Counted from the first letter of the stretch, positions 48,290 to 58,586 are shown. The stretch: DNA of 64,000 bases from Sphingomonas prati (GCF_014643515.1 NZ_BMJP01000003.1:124001-188000), one strand, 5' to 3'. A program made the numbers and translations. The notes: generated by a model not told the origin, from the letters alone.

Positions 48290-49128
48290 TCCATTCCCCG
48301 TACCGCAAGCTGCGCCTCGATCGGCGCCAGGTCGCTCGGATTGTTCAATTCCCACAACTCGCAGCCGCGCGCATCGACTTCGACGACGCGCACCGGCACG
48401 CCGCCGTCCAGGAACCGCAGCTGTTCCAGTCCTTCGAGCTGTTCGAGCAGCGACTCCGGCAACGCGGCATAACGCGCCAGCGCAGCGCGGCGATAGGCAT
48501 AGACCCCGACATGCAGCAGCACCGGCAATGCCGGGTCGCCGATCCGCGCGTCGGGCACATGCGGGATGACCGCCTTGCTGAAATACAGCGCGCGCCCGTC
48601 CGCTGCCGTCGCGACCGTGGTGCCGCCCACCCGGCCCGCGGCCTGATCGTCGAGCAACCGGCGGTGGACGACGGGCGTCGCGCGCACCGCCGGCGTCGCC
48701 ACCGCGATCGCCGGGTCCGCGCGCAGGACGCTCACTAGTTCGGACAGGAACCACGGCGGCGTCAGCAGCGCGTCGCCCTGCAGGTTAACGACGATGTCAG
48801 TGTCCGCGTCGATCCGGTCGAGCACCGCGGCGCAGCGTTCGGTCCCGTTCGCGCACGCCTCTGGCGTCATCATCACCTCCGCGCCGAACCCCTCGGCCAG
48901 CTCGGCAATGCGCGCATCATCGGTTGCAATGATTACCCGGACATCGCCGCCCATCGCATCCGCCGCTGCACGCGCAGCGTCCCAGCTCCGCCCGATCAGC
49001 GGGCGTTCAACACCCGTGGCACCGCGAATTGCGACCATCGGCTTGCCGGGATAGCGCGTCGACGCATGGCGCGCCGGCACCACGATCGCCACGCGGCCGT
49101 CACGTCCACCGCCTGCCACGTCGCTCAC
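48286..49128 (-). CDS. kdsB: CMP-Kdo synthetase (divergent)
   Basis: Activates Kdo with CTP to CMP-Kdo, the donor used by KpsC and KpsS. 280 residues, somewhat longer than the usual ~250. GTG 49128 overlaps the kpsF stop (GTGA). [18 protein letters not shown] is the nucleotide loop, with Tyr where Leu is usual. The motif normally read NxQGDEP appears as [12 protein letters not shown], and the SGTDR motif appears as [17 protein letters not shown] and [15 protein letters not shown] are standard. The assignment rests on these and on its place between kdsA and kpsF. The substitutions could mean an altered sugar substrate. Confidence 0.9.
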   Translation of the reverse strand: MSDVAGGGRDGRVAIVVPARHASTRYPGKPMVAIRGATGVERPLIGRSWDAARAAADAMGGDVRVIIATDDARIAELAEGFGAEVMMTPEACANGTERCAAVLDRIDADTDIVVNLQGDALLTPPWFLSELVSVLRADPAIAVATPAVRATPVVHRRLLDDQAAGRVGGTTVATAADGRALYFSKAVIPHVPDARIGDPALPVLLHVGVYAYRRAALARYAALPESLLEQLEGLEQLRFLDGGVPVRVVEVDARGCELWELNNPSDLAPIEAQLAVRGME

Positions 49129-50174
49129 GCCAGCCCCAATCGCAGGAAATCGTGGATCGTCACCACGCCGACCGGCACGTCCTGCCCATCCGCGCCATCG
49201 CCACCGGTCACGAACAGCGCGGTGATCTTGTGATCGTTCATCAGCGCGAGCGCATCCTCGGCAAAGCTGGCCGCTCCGATCGTGATCGGATCATGCGTCA
49301 TCACGTCCCGCGCGGTGCCGGTCATCAGCGCATCGACATGGCGTCGCAGATCGCCGTCGGTGATCACGCCGATCAGCCGCCCGGCATCGTCCACCACGCC
49401 GGCGATCCCGAACGTCAGCCGCGTCATGGTCAGCACGACTTCCCGCATTGACATGTCGGCCGGCACGACCGGCATTTCCTCGTCGCAGTGCATCACCGCG
49501 GCCACGCGCATCAGGCGGAGCCCGATCGTGCCGCCGGGGTGCAGCGCCTGGAATCCATCGCGCGACAGGCCACGCTCGTGCATCGTCGCCATCGCCAGCG
49601 CATCGCCCAGCGCCAGCATCATCGCGGTCGATGTCGTCGGCGCGATGTTGGCGGGGCACGCCTCCGCCGCGGCGGGCAGCATCAGGCGGATCGCCGCGGC
49701 GCGCATCAGCGTCGAATTGCGCCGTGCGGAAATCGCAATGATCGGCATGCCCAGGACCGCCGCATGGCCGATCATCGGCTTCAACTCGGTCGTGCCGCCG
49801 GAATTGGACAGCATGATCAGCGCGTCGCCCGGGATCATCATGCCGAGATCGCCGTGCGCCGCCTCGGCCGGATGAACGAACAACGCGGGCGTACCGGTGG
49901 AGGCGAGCGTGGCGGCGATCTTGCGCGCGATATGGCCCGACTTGCCCATGCCGGTCACGATCACCCGGCCGGGCAATGTCAGCAGCAGTTCGACCGCGTC
50001 GGCGAAAGAATCGTCCAGCGTCTCGCGCAGGCGGGACAGCGCCGCCGCCTCGATCGCGATGACCGATCGCCCTTCGCGCAGCCGTGCCGCGCGGGCATCT
50101 TCGGGGCTGAGGCGGGACGGGTCCGTGCCGTATCTCACCAGCGTCGTCCGGGGTTTGCTCAGCCTGATCACCAT
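49125..50174 (-). CDS. kpsF: Arabinose-5-phosphate isomerase, KpsF/GutQ family
   Basis: Makes arabinose 5-phosphate from ribulose 5-phosphate for KdsA. 349 residues. A SIS sugar-isomerase domain lies at about 40-200 (RVIVTGMGKSGHIARKIAATLASTG, PAEAAHGDLGMM, ALIMLSNSGGTTEL, NIAPTTSTAMMLALGDALA). The linker LHPGGTIGLRL follows, then two CBS domains (about 230-349; VVDDAGRLIGVITDGDLRRH). ATG 50174 is the operon's first start, divergent from the acyl-CoA dehydrogenase at 50308. About 35 residues precede the SIS domain. The order kpsF-kdsB-kdsA with overlapping stops makes a dedicated Kdo operon. Confidence 0.95.
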   Translation of the reverse strand: MVIRLSKPRTTLVRYGTDPSRLSPEDARAARLREGRSVIAIEAAALSRLRETLDDSFADAVELLLTLPGRVIVTGMGKSGHIARKIAATLASTGTPALFVHPAEAAHGDLGMMIPGDALIMLSNSGGTTELKPMIGHAAVLGMPIIAISARRNSTLMRAAAIRLMLPAAAEACPANIAPTTSTAMMLALGDALAMATMHERGLSRDGFQALHPGGTIGLRLMRVAAVMHCDEEMPVVPADMSMREVVLTMTRLTFGIAGVVDDAGRLIGVITDGDLRRHVDALMTGTARDVMTHDPITIGAASFAEDALALMNDHKITALFVTGGDGADGQDVPVGVVTIHDFLRLGLA

Positions 50175-50307
50175 ATGTGCCTAGTCCCGACAAGTTAAAA
50201 AAGCGAGCCTGCTGAACGCCCTGCCAATATCGATATTGCTTTACGCTTCCGTAAACGGCAACCTTCAGCTAGGCTACCGCTCAAGCATCCGGACGGAGAC
50301 GAAGCGC

Positions 50308-51516
50308 ATGAACCTTGATTTCGACGCCGACGAACTGGCCTTCCGCGACGAGGTCCGCGCGTTCCTGGCCGCCGAGCTGCCCGACGACATCCGCACCGCG
50401 GTGGCCGACCGGACGGACCTGACCAAGGAGCAGATCGTGCGCTGGCACGGGATCCTGCACCGGCGCGGCTGGGCGGTGCCGAAATGGGCGGCCGAACATG
50501 GCGGCCGCGGCTGGACCCCGGCGCAGAAATATATCTTCCAGGAAGAACTGTCGCTCGCCCGCGCGCCGGATGAATTCTCGTTCAACGTCGCGATGATCGG
50601 CCCGGTCATCGCGCGGTTCGGCACCGATGCGCAGAAGGAACGCTTCCTGCCGCCCACCGCCAGCCTCGACATCTGGTGGTGCCAGGGCTTCTCGGAACCC
50701 GGCTCCGGCTCCGACCTCGCCTCGCTCAAGACGACCGCGGTGCGCGACGGCGACGACTATGTCGTCAACGGGCAGAAGATCTGGACCACGCTGGCGCAGC
50801 ATGCCGACTGGATCTTCGCGCTGGTCCGCACCGATCCGAACGCGCAGAAGCCGCAGATGGGGATCAGCTTCCTGCTGATCGACATGACGACGCCCGGCAT
50901 CACCGTCCGCCCGATCCGCACGATCGACAATCATCACGAGGTGAACGAGGTCTTCTTCGACGACGTCCGCGTGCCGGCCGAAAACCTGATCGGTCAGGAG
51001 AACAAGGGCTGGGACTATGCCAAGCATCTGCTCGGCAACGAACGGTCGGGCATCGCGCGGATTGGTCTGTCGAAGGAACGGCTGCGCTGGGCGCGTGCGA
51101 CCGCGAAGGAGATGGCGGCCGACGGGCGCATGACGCAGCGCGAACATGCGCGGCTCCTGCGCGAGCTGATCGAAACCGAGATCGACCTGAAGGCGCTCGA
51201 GCTGACCCAGCTGCGCGTCGTGGCGGCGGACAGCGCCGGCGGCGGCGGCGATCCGGGTGCCGGGGCGGCCGCATCCTCGATCCTGAAGGTGAAGGGCAGC
51301 GACATCCAGCAACGCATGACCGAGATCATGATGACGCTCGCCGGCCCCGCGGGTCTCGCGCAGCCGGACCTCGACCATGGCCGCAACGAGGAACCGCAGG
51401 ACCGCTGGCTGCCTGCCGCGGCACCGTATTACTTCACCATGCGCAAGGTCTCGATCTACGGCGGGTCGAACGAGATCCAGCGCAACATCGTCGCCAAGAC
51501 CGTGATGGGGCTCTGA
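50308..51516 (+). CDS. Acyl-CoA dehydrogenase, subunit 1
   Basis: FAD-dependent acyl-CoA dehydrogenase of 402 residues from ATG 50308 (MNLDFDADELAFRDEVRAFL). An upstream in-frame extension is not conserved. CQGFSEPGSGSDLASLKTTA, GQKIWTTLAQHADW and a late SIYGGSNEIQRNIVAKTV are family motifs. The classical catalytic position (Y-E-G-T) reads Y-G-G-S, so Gly replaces Glu there. Glu245 in GNERSG is a plausible base, as in members with the base on the neighbouring helix. It is followed 3 bp later by a second dehydrogenase gene, suggesting an alpha2beta2 enzyme like those acting on steroid or branched acyl-CoA. Substrate unknown. Confidence 0.9.
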   Translation: MNLDFDADELAFRDEVRAFLAAELPDDIRTAVADRTDLTKEQIVRWHGILHRRGWAVPKWAAEHGGRGWTPAQKYIFQEELSLARAPDEFSFNVAMIGPVIARFGTDAQKERFLPPTASLDIWWCQGFSEPGSGSDLASLKTTAVRDGDDYVVNGQKIWTTLAQHADWIFALVRTDPNAQKPQMGISFLLIDMTTPGITVRPIRTIDNHHEVNEVFFDDVRVPAENLIGQENKGWDYAKHLLGNERSGIARIGLSKERLRWARATAKEMAADGRMTQREHARLLRELIETEIDLKALELTQLRVVAADSAGGGGDPGAGAAASSILKVKGSDIQQRMTEIMMTLAGPAGLAQPDLDHGRNEEPQDRWLPAAAPYYFTMRKVSIYGGSNEIQRNIVAKTVMGL

Positions 51517-51519
51517 ACC

Positions 51520-52623
51520 ATGGATTTCAGCTTTTCCGACGACCAGCGCCTGCTGCGTGAGACCGTCGCGCGCTTCGTCGCCGACCGCTACGGGTTCGAG
51601 GACCGCACCCGCATGATGGCGATGCCGGGCGGGCGCGACCCGGCGATCTGGTCCGAAATGGCCGAACTCGGCCTGCTCGGACTGCCCTTTGCGGAGGCCG
51701 ATGGCGGGTTCGGCGGCGGCGGCACCGAGACGATGATCCTGATGGAGGAGTTCGGCCGCGGGCTCGTCGTCGAACCCTATCTCTCCGCCATCGTGCTGGC
51801 CGGTGCCTTGCTGCAGGACGCGGCGACCGCGGAGCAGCGCGCGGCGCGGGTCGAGCGGATCGTCACGGGCGACCTCCGCCTCGCGGTTGCCTTCGCCGAA
51901 CCGCGCGGTCCGCGCTACACGGTCGACGCGCGCGAGACGGTCGCGGTCGGCGACCGGCTGACCGGCGAGAAGATCGCAGTGCTGGGCGGCGATCAGGCGC
52001 AGGAGCTGATCGTGTCCGCACGCACCAGCGAGGGGTCGACCGCTCTGTTCTTCGTCGATCCCGCCGCCACCGGCGTCAGCATTCGCGGCGAGGCCGGCTA
52101 TGACGGCAGCCGCGTCGCGACGGTCACGCTGCACGATGTCGCCGCCGAACGCATCCCCGGCGACGGCGCGGCGCATCTGTCCCGCGCGATCGAGGCCGCC
52201 AACGCCGCGCTCTGTGCCGAAGCGGTCGGCGCGATGGCCGCCGCACTCGACCTGACGACCGAATATCTCAAGACCCGCAAGCAGTTCGGCGTGCCGATCG
52301 CGGCGTTCCAGGCGCTCCAGCACCGCGCCGTCGACATGCTGATGCAGCTCGAACTGGCGCGCAGCATGGCGATCCTCGCCGCCGCCTCGCTCGACCGCCC
52401 CGCCGCCGAACGCACCGCCAACATCGCCGCGGCCAAGGCGCACATCGCCCGCGCCTCGCGCTTCGTCGGGCAACAGGCGGTCCAACTCCACGGTGGCATC
52501 GGCATCACCGCCGAGTACAAGGTCGGCCACATCTTCAAGCGCCTGACCGCCATCGAAACGCTCTTCGGCGACGCGGACCATCATATCGATGCGCTGACCG
52601 ACCTGGGAGGGTTGGCGGCTTAG
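51520..52623 (+). CDS. Acyl-CoA dehydrogenase, subunit 2
   Basis: 367 residues starting MDFSFSDDQRLLRETVARFV at ATG 51520. It has the acyl-CoA dehydrogenase fold with ADGGFGGGGTETMILMEEFG, TEYLKTRKQFGVPIAAFQALQHR, and RFVGQQAVQLHGGIGITAEYKVGH. The FAD-binding SEPGSGSD motif of the first subunit is reduced here to FAEPRGP, typical of the second chain in heteromeric acyl-CoA dehydrogenases. Only 3 bp separate it from subunit 1, so co-translation is expected. The stop is followed by a cluster of inverted repeats. Confidence 0.88.
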   Translation: MDFSFSDDQRLLRETVARFVADRYGFEDRTRMMAMPGGRDPAIWSEMAELGLLGLPFAEADGGFGGGGTETMILMEEFGRGLVVEPYLSAIVLAGALLQDAATAEQRAARVERIVTGDLRLAVAFAEPRGPRYTVDARETVAVGDRLTGEKIAVLGGDQAQELIVSARTSEGSTALFFVDPAATGVSIRGEAGYDGSRVATVTLHDVAAERIPGDGAAHLSRAIEAANAALCAEAVGAMAAALDLTTEYLKTRKQFGVPIAAFQALQHRAVDMLMQLELARSMAILAAASLDRPAAERTANIAAAKAHIARASRFVGQQAVQLHGGIGITAEYKVGHIFKRLTAIETLFGDADHHIDALTDLGGLAA

Positions 52624-52650
52624 CAGCCGGGAAACCTCCCGCCCACAGAA

Positions 52651-52762
52651 CCGTCCATGCCGAGCGAAGTCGAGGCACCCTTTCCCCCGAGCGCAGCCGA
52701 GGGGCGCTGTTGGCTCCTCGACTACGCTCGAGGGCTCCCTCGACTGCGCTCGGGATGGACGG
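52651..52762. repeat. Cluster of four short inverted intergenic repeats
   Basis: Four copies of a core like CCGAGCGNAGYCGAGG occur in the 198-bp gap after the acyl-CoA dehydrogenase. Two are in plus orientation (52651-52675 and 52684-52704) and two inverted (52716-52733 and 52738-52762). The outer pair also shares CCGTCCAT/ATGGACGG. The arrangement folds into nested hairpins and may end transcription before rpiA. It looks like a dispersed sphingomonad-type repeat rather than a coding remnant. Confidence 0.75.
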
Positions 52763-52821
52763 GTTTGGGCTAAGCCCCCGCCCCTAGGGGAACCCCCGCC
52801 CCCACCGGCCATTCCTGCTTC

Positions 52822-53481
52822 ATGACCACCGACACCGACAAGCGCGCCGCCGCGATCGCCGCCGTGGCGGAGATCCAGCCCGGCATGCTCGTCGGCCTCG
52901 GCACCGGCAGCACCGCGGCCTACGCCGTCGCCGCGCTCGCCGAGCGGGTCCGCGCCGGCCTCCGCATCACCGCCGTCGTCACGTCCAAAGCCACCGAGAC
53001 GCTCGCCCAATCCCACGGCATCACCGTCCTCCCGTTCGACGACGTGCCGCAGGTTGACCTTACCATCGACGGCGTCGACCAGATCGATCCCGCCCTCCGC
53101 GCGATCAAGGGCGGCGGCGGCGCGATGCTGCGCGAGAAGATCGTCGCCGCCGCCAGCACGCGGATGATCGCGATCGTCGACGGATCGAAGCGCGTCGCCC
53201 AACTCGATCGCGCCATCCCGGTCGAGATCCTGCCGTTCGCCCGCGCCTTCGTCCTGCGCCGGCTCGCAGAGCTAGGCGGGCCCGCCATCCTGCGCGCCAC
53301 CCGGTCCGACCAGGACAATCTACTCGCCGACGCCGCATTCGGCCCCATCGCGGACCCGGCCGCGCTCGCCGCCGAACTGTCGGCCATCCCCGGCCTGCTC
53401 GGCCACGGCCTCTTCCTCGATGAAATCGACGCAACCTGCATCGCGGACGACAGCAGCACCGTTTGGCTGAAACGGTCTTAA
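52822..53481 (+). CDS. rpiA: Ribose-5-phosphate isomerase A
   Basis: Interconverts ribose 5-phosphate and ribulose 5-phosphate, also the substrate pool for KpsF. 219 residues from ATG 52822. VGLGTGSTAAYA, VVTSKATETLAQSHG, LTIDGVDQIDP (catalytic Asp), KGGGGAMLREK (catalytic Lys/Glu region) and IVDGSKRV are diagnostic. It heads the plus-strand pentose-phosphate block, and a 121-bp gap separates it from tkt. Confidence 0.95.
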   Translation: MTTDTDKRAAAIAAVAEIQPGMLVGLGTGSTAAYAVAALAERVRAGLRITAVVTSKATETLAQSHGITVLPFDDVPQVDLTIDGVDQIDPALRAIKGGGGAMLREKIVAAASTRMIAIVDGSKRVAQLDRAIPVEILPFARAFVLRRLAELGGPAILRATRSDQDNLLADAAFGPIADPAALAAELSAIPGLLGHGLFLDEIDATCIADDSSTVWLKRS

Positions 53482-53602
53482 CAAAGCTTCATCTTACCCG
53501 TTAGAGCAGGAACAGTTCGGGCCGCCCGCCGTTCCCCGGACGATATCGTTCCCGCGCTGGCGCCGTTTTCCGGTGACCGTGCGCTCGCTCAAGGATCGCG
53601 CA

Positions 53603-55687
53603 ATGACCACCCCAGCCACCGGCCTCCATGAGGATGGCTCGCCCGAGCGCCTCGCGATCGATACCATCCGCACGCTGTCCATGGACGCGGTGCAGAAGGC
53701 GAACAGCGGCCACCCCGGCACGCCGATGGCGCTCGCGCCCGTCGGCCACACGCTCTGGTCGCAGTTCCTGCGTTACGATCCGGACCGTCCCGACTGGCCC
53801 AACCGCGACCGGTTCGTGCTGTCCGTCGGCCACGCGTCGATGCTGCTCTACTCGCTGCTGCACCTCGCCGGCGTGAAGGAAATCAACGCGGACGGCGAAT
53901 ATAGCGGCGATCCCGCGGTCAGCCTCGACGATATCAAGGGCTTCCGCCAGCTGTCGTCCAAGACGCCCGGCCACCCGGAATATCGCTACACCACCGGCGT
54001 CGAGACGACGACCGGCCCGCTCGGCCAGGGTTGCGGCAACTCGGTCGGCATGGCGATCGCGGAACGTCACCTAGCGGCGCATTTCAACAAGGACGACATG
54101 GTCCTGTTCGATCACGACGTCTATTCGCTCTGCGGCGACGGCGACATGATGGAGGGCGTGACCGCGGAGGCCGCCTCGCTCGCCGGCCACATGAAGCTGT
54201 CGAACCTCTGCTGGATCTATGACAGCAACCAGATCAGCATCGAGGGCGGCACCGACCTCGCCTTCACCGAAGATGTCGCCGCGCGCTTCCGCGCCTATGG
54301 CTGGAAGACACTGCACGTCTCCGACGCGAACGACACCGTCGCACTGGCCGATGCGTTCCAGACTTTCCGCGATACGCATGATGCGCCGACGCTGATCGTC
54401 GTGGACAGCGTGATCGGCTGGGGCAGTCCGAAGGCGGGCAGCGAGAAGGCGCACGGCGAACCGCTTGGTGCCGACGCGATCAAGGCAACGAAGAAGGCCT
54501 ATGGCTGGCCGGAAGACAAGGACTTCTACGTCCCCGAGGGCGTCGCCGAGCATTTCGCGCAGAGCATGATCGATCGCAGCCGCCCGCTGCGCGAGAGCTG
54601 GGACATGACCTTCGCGACCTACCGCGAAAAGTCTCCCGAGCTTGCCGCCGAACTGGAGCGGATGCGCCAGGGCGAGCTGCCCGACGGCTGGGCGGCCGAC
54701 CTGCCGGTGTTCGAGGCCGACGCGAAGGGCGTCGCCAGTCGCGATGCCGGTGGCAAGGTGCTGAACGCGATTGCCAAGCGCGTGCCCAGCCTGATGGGCG
54801 GTGCCGCCGATCTGTCGCCATCGACCAAGACCGACCTGAAGTTCGACGGCGCGGGCAGCTTCACCGCCGCCACGCCGGGCGGCCGCAACATGCATTTCGG
54901 CGTGCGCGAACATGCGATGGGCTCGATCGCCAACGGCATGGCGCTCAGCTACCTGCGCTCCTACACCGGCACCTTCCTGGTGTTCGCCGACTATATGCGC
55001 GCGCCGATCCGGCTCGCCGCGATCATGGAAGTGCCGACGATTTTCGTCTTCACGCATGACAGCATCGGCGTGGGCGAGGATGGCCCGACCCACCAGCCGG
55101 TCGAGCATCTCGCGACGCTGCGTGCGATCCCCGGCCTCGTCACGATCCGCCCGGGCGACGCGAACGAAACCGCACAAGCCTGGTCCGTCGCGCTGAAGCA
55201 GGCCGACCGGCCGAGCGCGCTGATCTTCTCGCGCCAGGCACTTCCAACGCTTGATCGCGATAAGTACGCGTCGGCCGAGGGGCTCCAGAAGGGTGCCTAC
55301 ATCCTGGCGGAGGCCGGCGGCGGCGATCCCGACGTGATCCTGATCGGTACGGGCAGCGAGGTGTCGCTGGTCGTCGACGCATACGAGAAGCTGCGTGCAG
55401 AGGGCGTCCGCGCCCGGGTCGTGTCGATGCCAAGCTGGGAACTGTTCGAGAACCAGGACGCGGAATATCGCGACGCGATCTTCCCGCCCGCCGTGCGCGC
55501 CCGCGTCGCGGTGGAACAGGCCGGATCGATGGGCTGGGATCGCTATGTCGGCCATGACGGGGCAACGATCACCATGTCCACCTTCGGCGCGTCGGCCCCG
55601 CTCGCCAAGCTTCAGGAGAAGTACGGCTTCACGATCGATAACGTCGTGAAGGTCGCGCACGAAGTGATGCAGGGGAACGGCAAATGA
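53603..55687 (+). CDS. tkt: Transketolase
   Basis: Thiamine-diphosphate enzyme transferring two-carbon units in the pentose phosphate and, in these bacteria, anabolic carbon pathways. 694 residues from ATG 53603, with AAGGA 7 bases upstream; a GTG ten codons earlier is rejected. KANSGHPGTPMALAP, TTGPLGQGCGNSVGMA, CGDGDMMEGVTAEAASLAGH (thiamine-binding GDG), GWGSPKAGSEKAHGEPLG, and the pyrimidine-domain FGVREHAMGSIANGMAL are all present. The stop overlaps the tal-pgi start (ATGA). Confidence 0.97.
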   Translation: MTTPATGLHEDGSPERLAIDTIRTLSMDAVQKANSGHPGTPMALAPVGHTLWSQFLRYDPDRPDWPNRDRFVLSVGHASMLLYSLLHLAGVKEINADGEYSGDPAVSLDDIKGFRQLSSKTPGHPEYRYTTGVETTTGPLGQGCGNSVGMAIAERHLAAHFNKDDMVLFDHDVYSLCGDGDMMEGVTAEAASLAGHMKLSNLCWIYDSNQISIEGGTDLAFTEDVAARFRAYGWKTLHVSDANDTVALADAFQTFRDTHDAPTLIVVDSVIGWGSPKAGSEKAHGEPLGADAIKATKKAYGWPEDKDFYVPEGVAEHFAQSMIDRSRPLRESWDMTFATYREKSPELAAELERMRQGELPDGWAADLPVFEADAKGVASRDAGGKVLNAIAKRVPSLMGGAADLSPSTKTDLKFDGAGSFTAATPGGRNMHFGVREHAMGSIANGMALSYLRSYTGTFLVFADYMRAPIRLAAIMEVPTIFVFTHDSIGVGEDGPTHQPVEHLATLRAIPGLVTIRPGDANETAQAWSVALKQADRPSALIFSRQALPTLDRDKYASAEGLQKGAYILAEAGGGDPDVILIGTGSEVSLVVDAYEKLRAEGVRARVVSMPSWELFENQDAEYRDAIFPPAVRARVAVEQAGSMGWDRYVGHDGATITMSTFGASAPLAKLQEKYGFTIDNVVKVAHEVMQGNGK

Positions 55688-58485
55688 GTGGCCCGCTGAA
55701 CAAGCTCGAGCAGGCGGGTCAGGCCGTCTGGCTCGACTTCGTCGACCGCAAGTTCCTCGCCGACGGCGGCCTGCGCAAGCTGATCGAGGAGGACGGCCTG
55801 ACCGGCGTCACGTCCAACCCGTCGATCTTCGAAAAGGCGATCGGCCACTCGGACGCCTATGACGATGGGCTGTCGGAATATCTGGACAAGGGCGACAGCA
55901 CGATCGTCGCGGTCTATGAAAGCCTCGCGATTGCCGACATCCAGGCCGCGGCGGACGACCTCCGCCCGGTCTACGACCGGCTGGAGGGCAAGGACGGCTA
56001 TGTCAGCCTCGAAGTCTCGCCCTACCTCGCCCAGGCAACCGACGACACGATCGAGGAGGCCCGCCGCCTCGCCGAGGCGGTCGATCGCCCCAACCTGATG
56101 GTGAAGGTCCCCGGCACGCAGGAAGGCGTCCCCGCCATCCGCCAGCTGATTGCCGACGGGCTGAGCATCAACGTCACCTTGCTGTTCTCGCGCGATGCCT
56201 ACCGCGCCGTCGCGATGGCCTATCTCGAAGGGCTGGAGGAGCGCGTCGCCGCCGGCCAGCCGATCGACCGGATCGCCAGCGTCGCCAGCTTCTTCATCAG
56301 CCGCATCGATGCGCAGATCGACAAGGCTATCGACGACCGCATCGCCGAGGGCGACCCGGAAGCCGATGCGCTGAAGGCGATCCGCGGCAAGGTCGCGATT
56401 GCCAACGCGAAGCTCGCCTACCAGGACTATCTCGCGATCCTCGAAACCGATCGCTGGAAGGCACTCGCCGCCAAGGGCGCGCAGGTCCAGCGGCTGCTTT
56501 GGGCGTCCACGGGCGTGAAGGACAAGGCGTATAGCGACGTCCTCTACATCGAGACGCTGATCGGCCGCGACACGGTCAACACCATGCCGCCCGCCACGAT
56601 GGACGCATTCCGCGACCATGGCGACGCGACCGCGCAGCTGACCAACGACATCGCCGACGCCGAGCATGTGATGGCGGAGGCCGACCGCCTCCACCTGAAG
56701 CTCGGCGACGTCACAACCGGCCTCGTCACCGCGGGCGTGAAGCTGTTCGCCGACGCCGCCGACTCGCTGCTCGGCGCGGTCGCCGGCAAGCGCGATACGT
56801 TCCTGGGCGACAAGCTCAACGGCATGTCCGCTACGCTGCCGAAGTCGCTCGACGAAACCGTCGAAACGCGGATCGGCACGATGCGCAAGGACGCGTGGAG
56901 TCGCCGGCTCTGGGCGGCCGACGCAACGCTCTGGACCGGCAAGGACGAGGGCAAGTGGCTCGGCTGGCTGGCCGCCGGCAAGGGCGAGCAGGTCGAAGAG
57001 GACGCGCTCGCCAAGCTGGCCGAGAAGACCAAGGGCAAGGCCGACGTCGTGCTGCTCGGCATGGGCGGCTCCAGCCTCGGGCCGGAAGTGATCGGCGCGA
57101 TCGTGCCCCCTACCACCGGCGCCCCGCGCTTCCACGCGCTCGACAGCACCGATCCGGCGCAGGTCGCGACCGTCGCCGGCCAGATCGACGCCGGCAACAC
57201 TGCGTTCCTCGTCTCGTCCAAGTCCGGTTCGACGCTCGAACCGCAGCTGCTCGAGGCCTATTTCCGCAGCCTGCCCGGCGCCGATACGAAGAACTTCGTC
57301 GCGGTGACCGACCCCGGTTCCAAGCTGGAAGCATCGGCCAAGGCGGACGGCTTCGGCGATATCTTCCACGGAGATCCTGCGATCGGTGGGCGCTACTCGG
57401 TCCTGTCGGTGTTCGGTATGGTGCCGGCCGCGATGATGGGCGTGGACGTCCCCGCCTTCTTCACCGCGGCCAAGGCGATGGTCTTCGCCTGCGGCCCGGA
57501 CAGCCCGCCCGCCACCAACCCAGGCATGCGGCTCGGCGCGATCATGGGCGAGGCGGCACTGGCCGGTCGCGACAAGCTGACCATCCTGCCCAGCCCCAGC
57601 CTCGCCGCATTCGGTAGCTGGCTGGAACAGCTGGTCGCCGAATCGACGGGGAAGGAAGGCAAGGGCATCGTCCCCGTCGACCTCGAACCGCTCGGCTCCG
57701 CGGACAGCTACGGCACCGACCGCCTGTTCGTGCATCTGCACCTGGCCGGCGACAGCGACGACCGCCTCGAATCGACCCTCAAGGCACTCGCCGACGGCGG
57801 CCATCCGTTGGTGCGCATCTCGGTCGCGGACCCGATGCAACTCGGTCAGGAGTTCTTCCGCTGGGAAATGGCCACCGCGGTCGCCGGCGCGATCATCGGG
57901 ATCGACCCGTTCGATCAGCCCGATGTCGAGGCCGCCAAGGTCGAGGCGCGCAAGCTGGTCGACGCCTATGAGGCGACCGGCGCGCTCGAACCCGAAACGC
58001 CGCTCTACGACGATGGCGATATCGCGATCTTCGCCCCCGGCGATCCGGAATTCGCACCGACCGACCCGGCCGTCCTGCTCAGCACGCACTTCGCCAGCCT
58101 GGTGCCCGGCGACTATGCCGGCTTCCTCGCCTATATCGAGCGCAACGAGCCGCATGCCGACGGCATCGCGCGGATGCGTGCCGCGGTCCGCGACGCGCGG
58201 CAGGTGGCGACGGTTGCCGGCTTCGGTCCGCGCTTCCTCCACTCGACGGGGCAGGCATATAAGGGCGGCCCGCGCACCGGCAGCTTCCTGGAAATCACCC
58301 GCACGCCGTCCGACGACGTCGCGGTTCCGGGTCGCAAGGCGAGCTTCGGCACCGTCCAGCTGGCGCAGGCGCGCGGCGACCTCGACGTGCTCGTCGAACG
58401 CGGCCAGCGCGTCATGCGCGTTCACCTGAAGCACGACGCGGCCTTTGACCGCCTCGTCGACATGGTGATCGCCAGCGTCGCCTGA
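55684..58485 (+). CDS. tal-pgi: Bifunctional transaldolase / glucose-6-phosphate isomerase
   Basis: 933 residues, a natural fusion. The N-terminal ~370 residues are transaldolase ([17 protein letters not shown]; Schiff-base Lys in [34 protein letters not shown]). The C-terminal ~540 residues are a phosphoglucose isomerase ([45 protein letters not shown], and a late [15 protein letters not shown] with the catalytic region). Such fusions are known in several bacteria. ATG 55684 overlaps tkt. The enzyme connects hexose 6-phosphates with sedoheptulose 7-phosphate, the precursor of the heptose pathway used by HldE. Confidence 0.95.
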   Translation: MSGPLNKLEQAGQAVWLDFVDRKFLADGGLRKLIEEDGLTGVTSNPSIFEKAIGHSDAYDDGLSEYLDKGDSTIVAVYESLAIADIQAAADDLRPVYDRLEGKDGYVSLEVSPYLAQATDDTIEEARRLAEAVDRPNLMVKVPGTQEGVPAIRQLIADGLSINVTLLFSRDAYRAVAMAYLEGLEERVAAGQPIDRIASVASFFISRIDAQIDKAIDDRIAEGDPEADALKAIRGKVAIANAKLAYQDYLAILETDRWKALAAKGAQVQRLLWASTGVKDKAYSDVLYIETLIGRDTVNTMPPATMDAFRDHGDATAQLTNDIADAEHVMAEADRLHLKLGDVTTGLVTAGVKLFADAADSLLGAVAGKRDTFLGDKLNGMSATLPKSLDETVETRIGTMRKDAWSRRLWAADATLWTGKDEGKWLGWLAAGKGEQVEEDALAKLAEKTKGKADVVLLGMGGSSLGPEVIGAIVPPTTGAPRFHALDSTDPAQVATVAGQIDAGNTAFLVSSKSGSTLEPQLLEAYFRSLPGADTKNFVAVTDPGSKLEASAKADGFGDIFHGDPAIGGRYSVLSVFGMVPAAMMGVDVPAFFTAAKAMVFACGPDSPPATNPGMRLGAIMGEAALAGRDKLTILPSPSLAAFGSWLEQLVAESTGKEGKGIVPVDLEPLGSADSYGTDRLFVHLHLAGDSDDRLESTLKALADGGHPLVRISVADPMQLGQEFFRWEMATAVAGAIIGIDPFDQPDVEAAKVEARKLVDAYEATGALEPETPLYDDGDIAIFAPGDPEFAPTDPAVLLSTHFASLVPGDYAGFLAYIERNEPHADGIARMRAAVRDARQVATVAGFGPRFLHSTGQAYKGGPRTGSFLEITRTPSDDVAVPGRKASFGTVQLAQARGDLDVLVERGQRVMRVHLKHDAAFDRLVDMVIASVA

Positions 58486-58586
58486 ACCACACCGACCGTA
58501 CCCCGGCGCGGGCCGGGGCCTGGACGCATCCTCGCGCCAGGCCCCGGCCTGCGGCGGAACAAGATCTACACAGCAGGAGCATCCCC

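Noticed and set aside
47438-48754. 438-codon in-frame version of kdsA reaching into kdsB
   Set aside because: The first 155 codons are kdsB DNA in another frame. ATG 48289 gives a normal-length KdsA.
50281-53202. 973-codon ORF opposite the acyl-CoA dehydrogenases and rpiA
   Set aside because: It is antisense to three recognisable genes and crosses the repeat array. The amino acid composition is atypical.
55612-58434. 940-codon ORF opposite tal-pgi
   Set aside because: It is a shadow of a conserved fusion enzyme.
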